NCBI GenBank assembly: GCA_028873095.1
Contig: JAGWMU010000008.1
Span: forward strand, 1-34,686
Direction of reading: 5' to 3'
From: Pseudomonadota bacterium
GTDB lineage: Bacteria; Pseudomonadota; Gammaproteobacteria; Xanthomonadales; Rhodanobacteraceae
DNA: 34,686 bases
A model generated the notes under the pieces. The model made no database searches and was not told the DNA's origin. It worked only from the letters and a program-made list of their open reading frames with translations. The position numbers and the translations under genes are program-made. Shown here piece after piece: positions 34,255 through 34,686 of the stretch. Positions within the stretch are counted from its first letter, which is position 1. The number at the start of each line of letters is the position of its first letter.

Positions 34255-34686
34255 TTGAGCCATGACGCCGCAGACAACCCGCATGTGCACCATCCGCACG
34301 ATCACGATGCGGAGGATTTCGTACGCGCGGTGGAACATGCCAGCGCGCAGCGCGGCCTGCGCCTGACCCCGCTGCGCAAGGAAGTGCTGCAGCTGCTCGC
34401 TGCCGCGAACCAGCCGGTCAAGGCCTACGACCTGCTCGATGCCTTGCGCGAGAACCATGCCAATGCGGCGCCGCCCACCGTCTACCGCGCGCTGGATTTC
34501 CTGCTCGAGAACAAGTTCATCCACAAGCTGGAATCGATCAACGCCTTCGTCTCCTGCCACCATCCCGAGGAGGCGCACCAGGTGCCGTTCCTGATCTGCG
34601 ATACCTGTTCCAGTGCGCAGGAAGTCTGCGATGAGCGGGTCGCCGAACTGATCGAATCGCAGGCCAGGGCGCTGGGCTTCCGGCCG
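34255..34686 (+). CDS. zur: Fur-family zinc uptake regulator Zur (3' end cut off by window)
   Basis: At least 144 residues of a Fur-family repressor; the frame is open to the window end. The N-terminus is His-rich (HVHHPHDHD). The winged-helix domain shows RGLRLTPLRKEVLQLL, then PPTVYRALDFLLENKFIHKL, with the Zur-type ESINAFVSCHHP and HQVPFLICDTC. The CxxC and nearby His/Cys residues are zinc ligands. There is no in-frame ATG: TTG 34255 has a good GAGGTGA Shine-Dalgarno 6 nt upstream and is preferred; GTG 34246 is the alternative. A TATGAT -10 candidate lies at 34229-34234. Zur normally represses zinc uptake genes when zinc is plentiful. Confidence 0.92.
   Translation, partial: MSHDAADNPHVHHPHDHDAEDFVRAVEHASAQRGLRLTPLRKEVLQLLAAANQPVKAYDLLDALRENHANAAPPTVYRALDFLLENKFIHKLESINAFVSCHHPEEAHQVPFLICDTCSSAQEVCDERVAELIESQARALGFRP

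Overview
The window is high-GC chromosomal DNA with densely packed genes. It most likely comes from a gammaproteobacterium of the Xanthomonadales (Rhodanobacteraceae or Xanthomonadaceae, for example Rhodanobacter, Dyella or a relative). This is inferred from gene content and order (aroC, a 2-hydroxyacid dehydrogenase, asd, fimV, truA, trpF, trpBA, accD) and from protein style, not from a database search. No tRNA, rRNA, CRISPR array, insertion sequence or prophage was seen.

Layout. 1-2942: a truncated dienelactone hydrolase gene on the minus strand, divergent from rimO and a DUF3025 gene. 2943-3783: a gap of about 840 bp with a REP-like hairpin, another hairpin and what looks like a decayed reading frame. 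3784-8820: an accessory-looking plus-strand cluster with a glutathione S-transferase, a PhnB-like VOC protein, a YCII/DGPF protein, an ECF42-type sigma factor with a long C-terminal extension, a second YCII/DGPF protein and a secreted PQQ-type beta-propeller. 8868-10609 (minus): a membrane/TPR protein overlapping greB. 10890-15557: mltD, a small unknown gene, psd, prmB and a GNAT acetyltransferase. 15622-23997: aroC, a 2-hydroxyacid dehydrogenase, asd, fimV, truA, trpF and a cupin/JmjC-like gene. 24009-28219: trpI divergent from trpB-trpA, then accD. 28449-30147 (minus): a GT4 glycosyltransferase overlapping a PAP2 phosphatase. 30369-31355: a secreted aspartyl protease with two DTG motifs. 31614-34686: an outer-membrane-type protein divergent from gltX, a small membrane protein and the 5' part of zur.

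Functional themes. Aromatic amino-acid biosynthesis is spread over the window (aroC; trpF; trpB and trpA under a divergent TrpI). Asd serves the aspartate family. AccD, Psd and the GT4/PAP2 pair act on lipids and the envelope. RimO, PrmB, TruA, GltX and GreB are translation or transcription housekeeping. The ECF42 cluster is the clearest regulatory module whose biology is poorly known.

The most unusual material is non-coding. There are four intergenic hairpins whose arms are built from purine-rich heptamers (GGGGAAC, GGAGTGA, GGAGAAG types). In two divergent regions such a hairpin lies exactly between the two outward-facing -10 boxes. A 164-nt, nearly continuous imperfect palindrome begins inside the stop codon of the first DGPF gene. 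Three tandem 9-mers lie just before the ECF42 start. Two copies of a REP-like palindrome sit 25 kb apart, and a half-site array with 10-bp spacing lies upstream of an unknown gene. All were read by eye; no computation was run.
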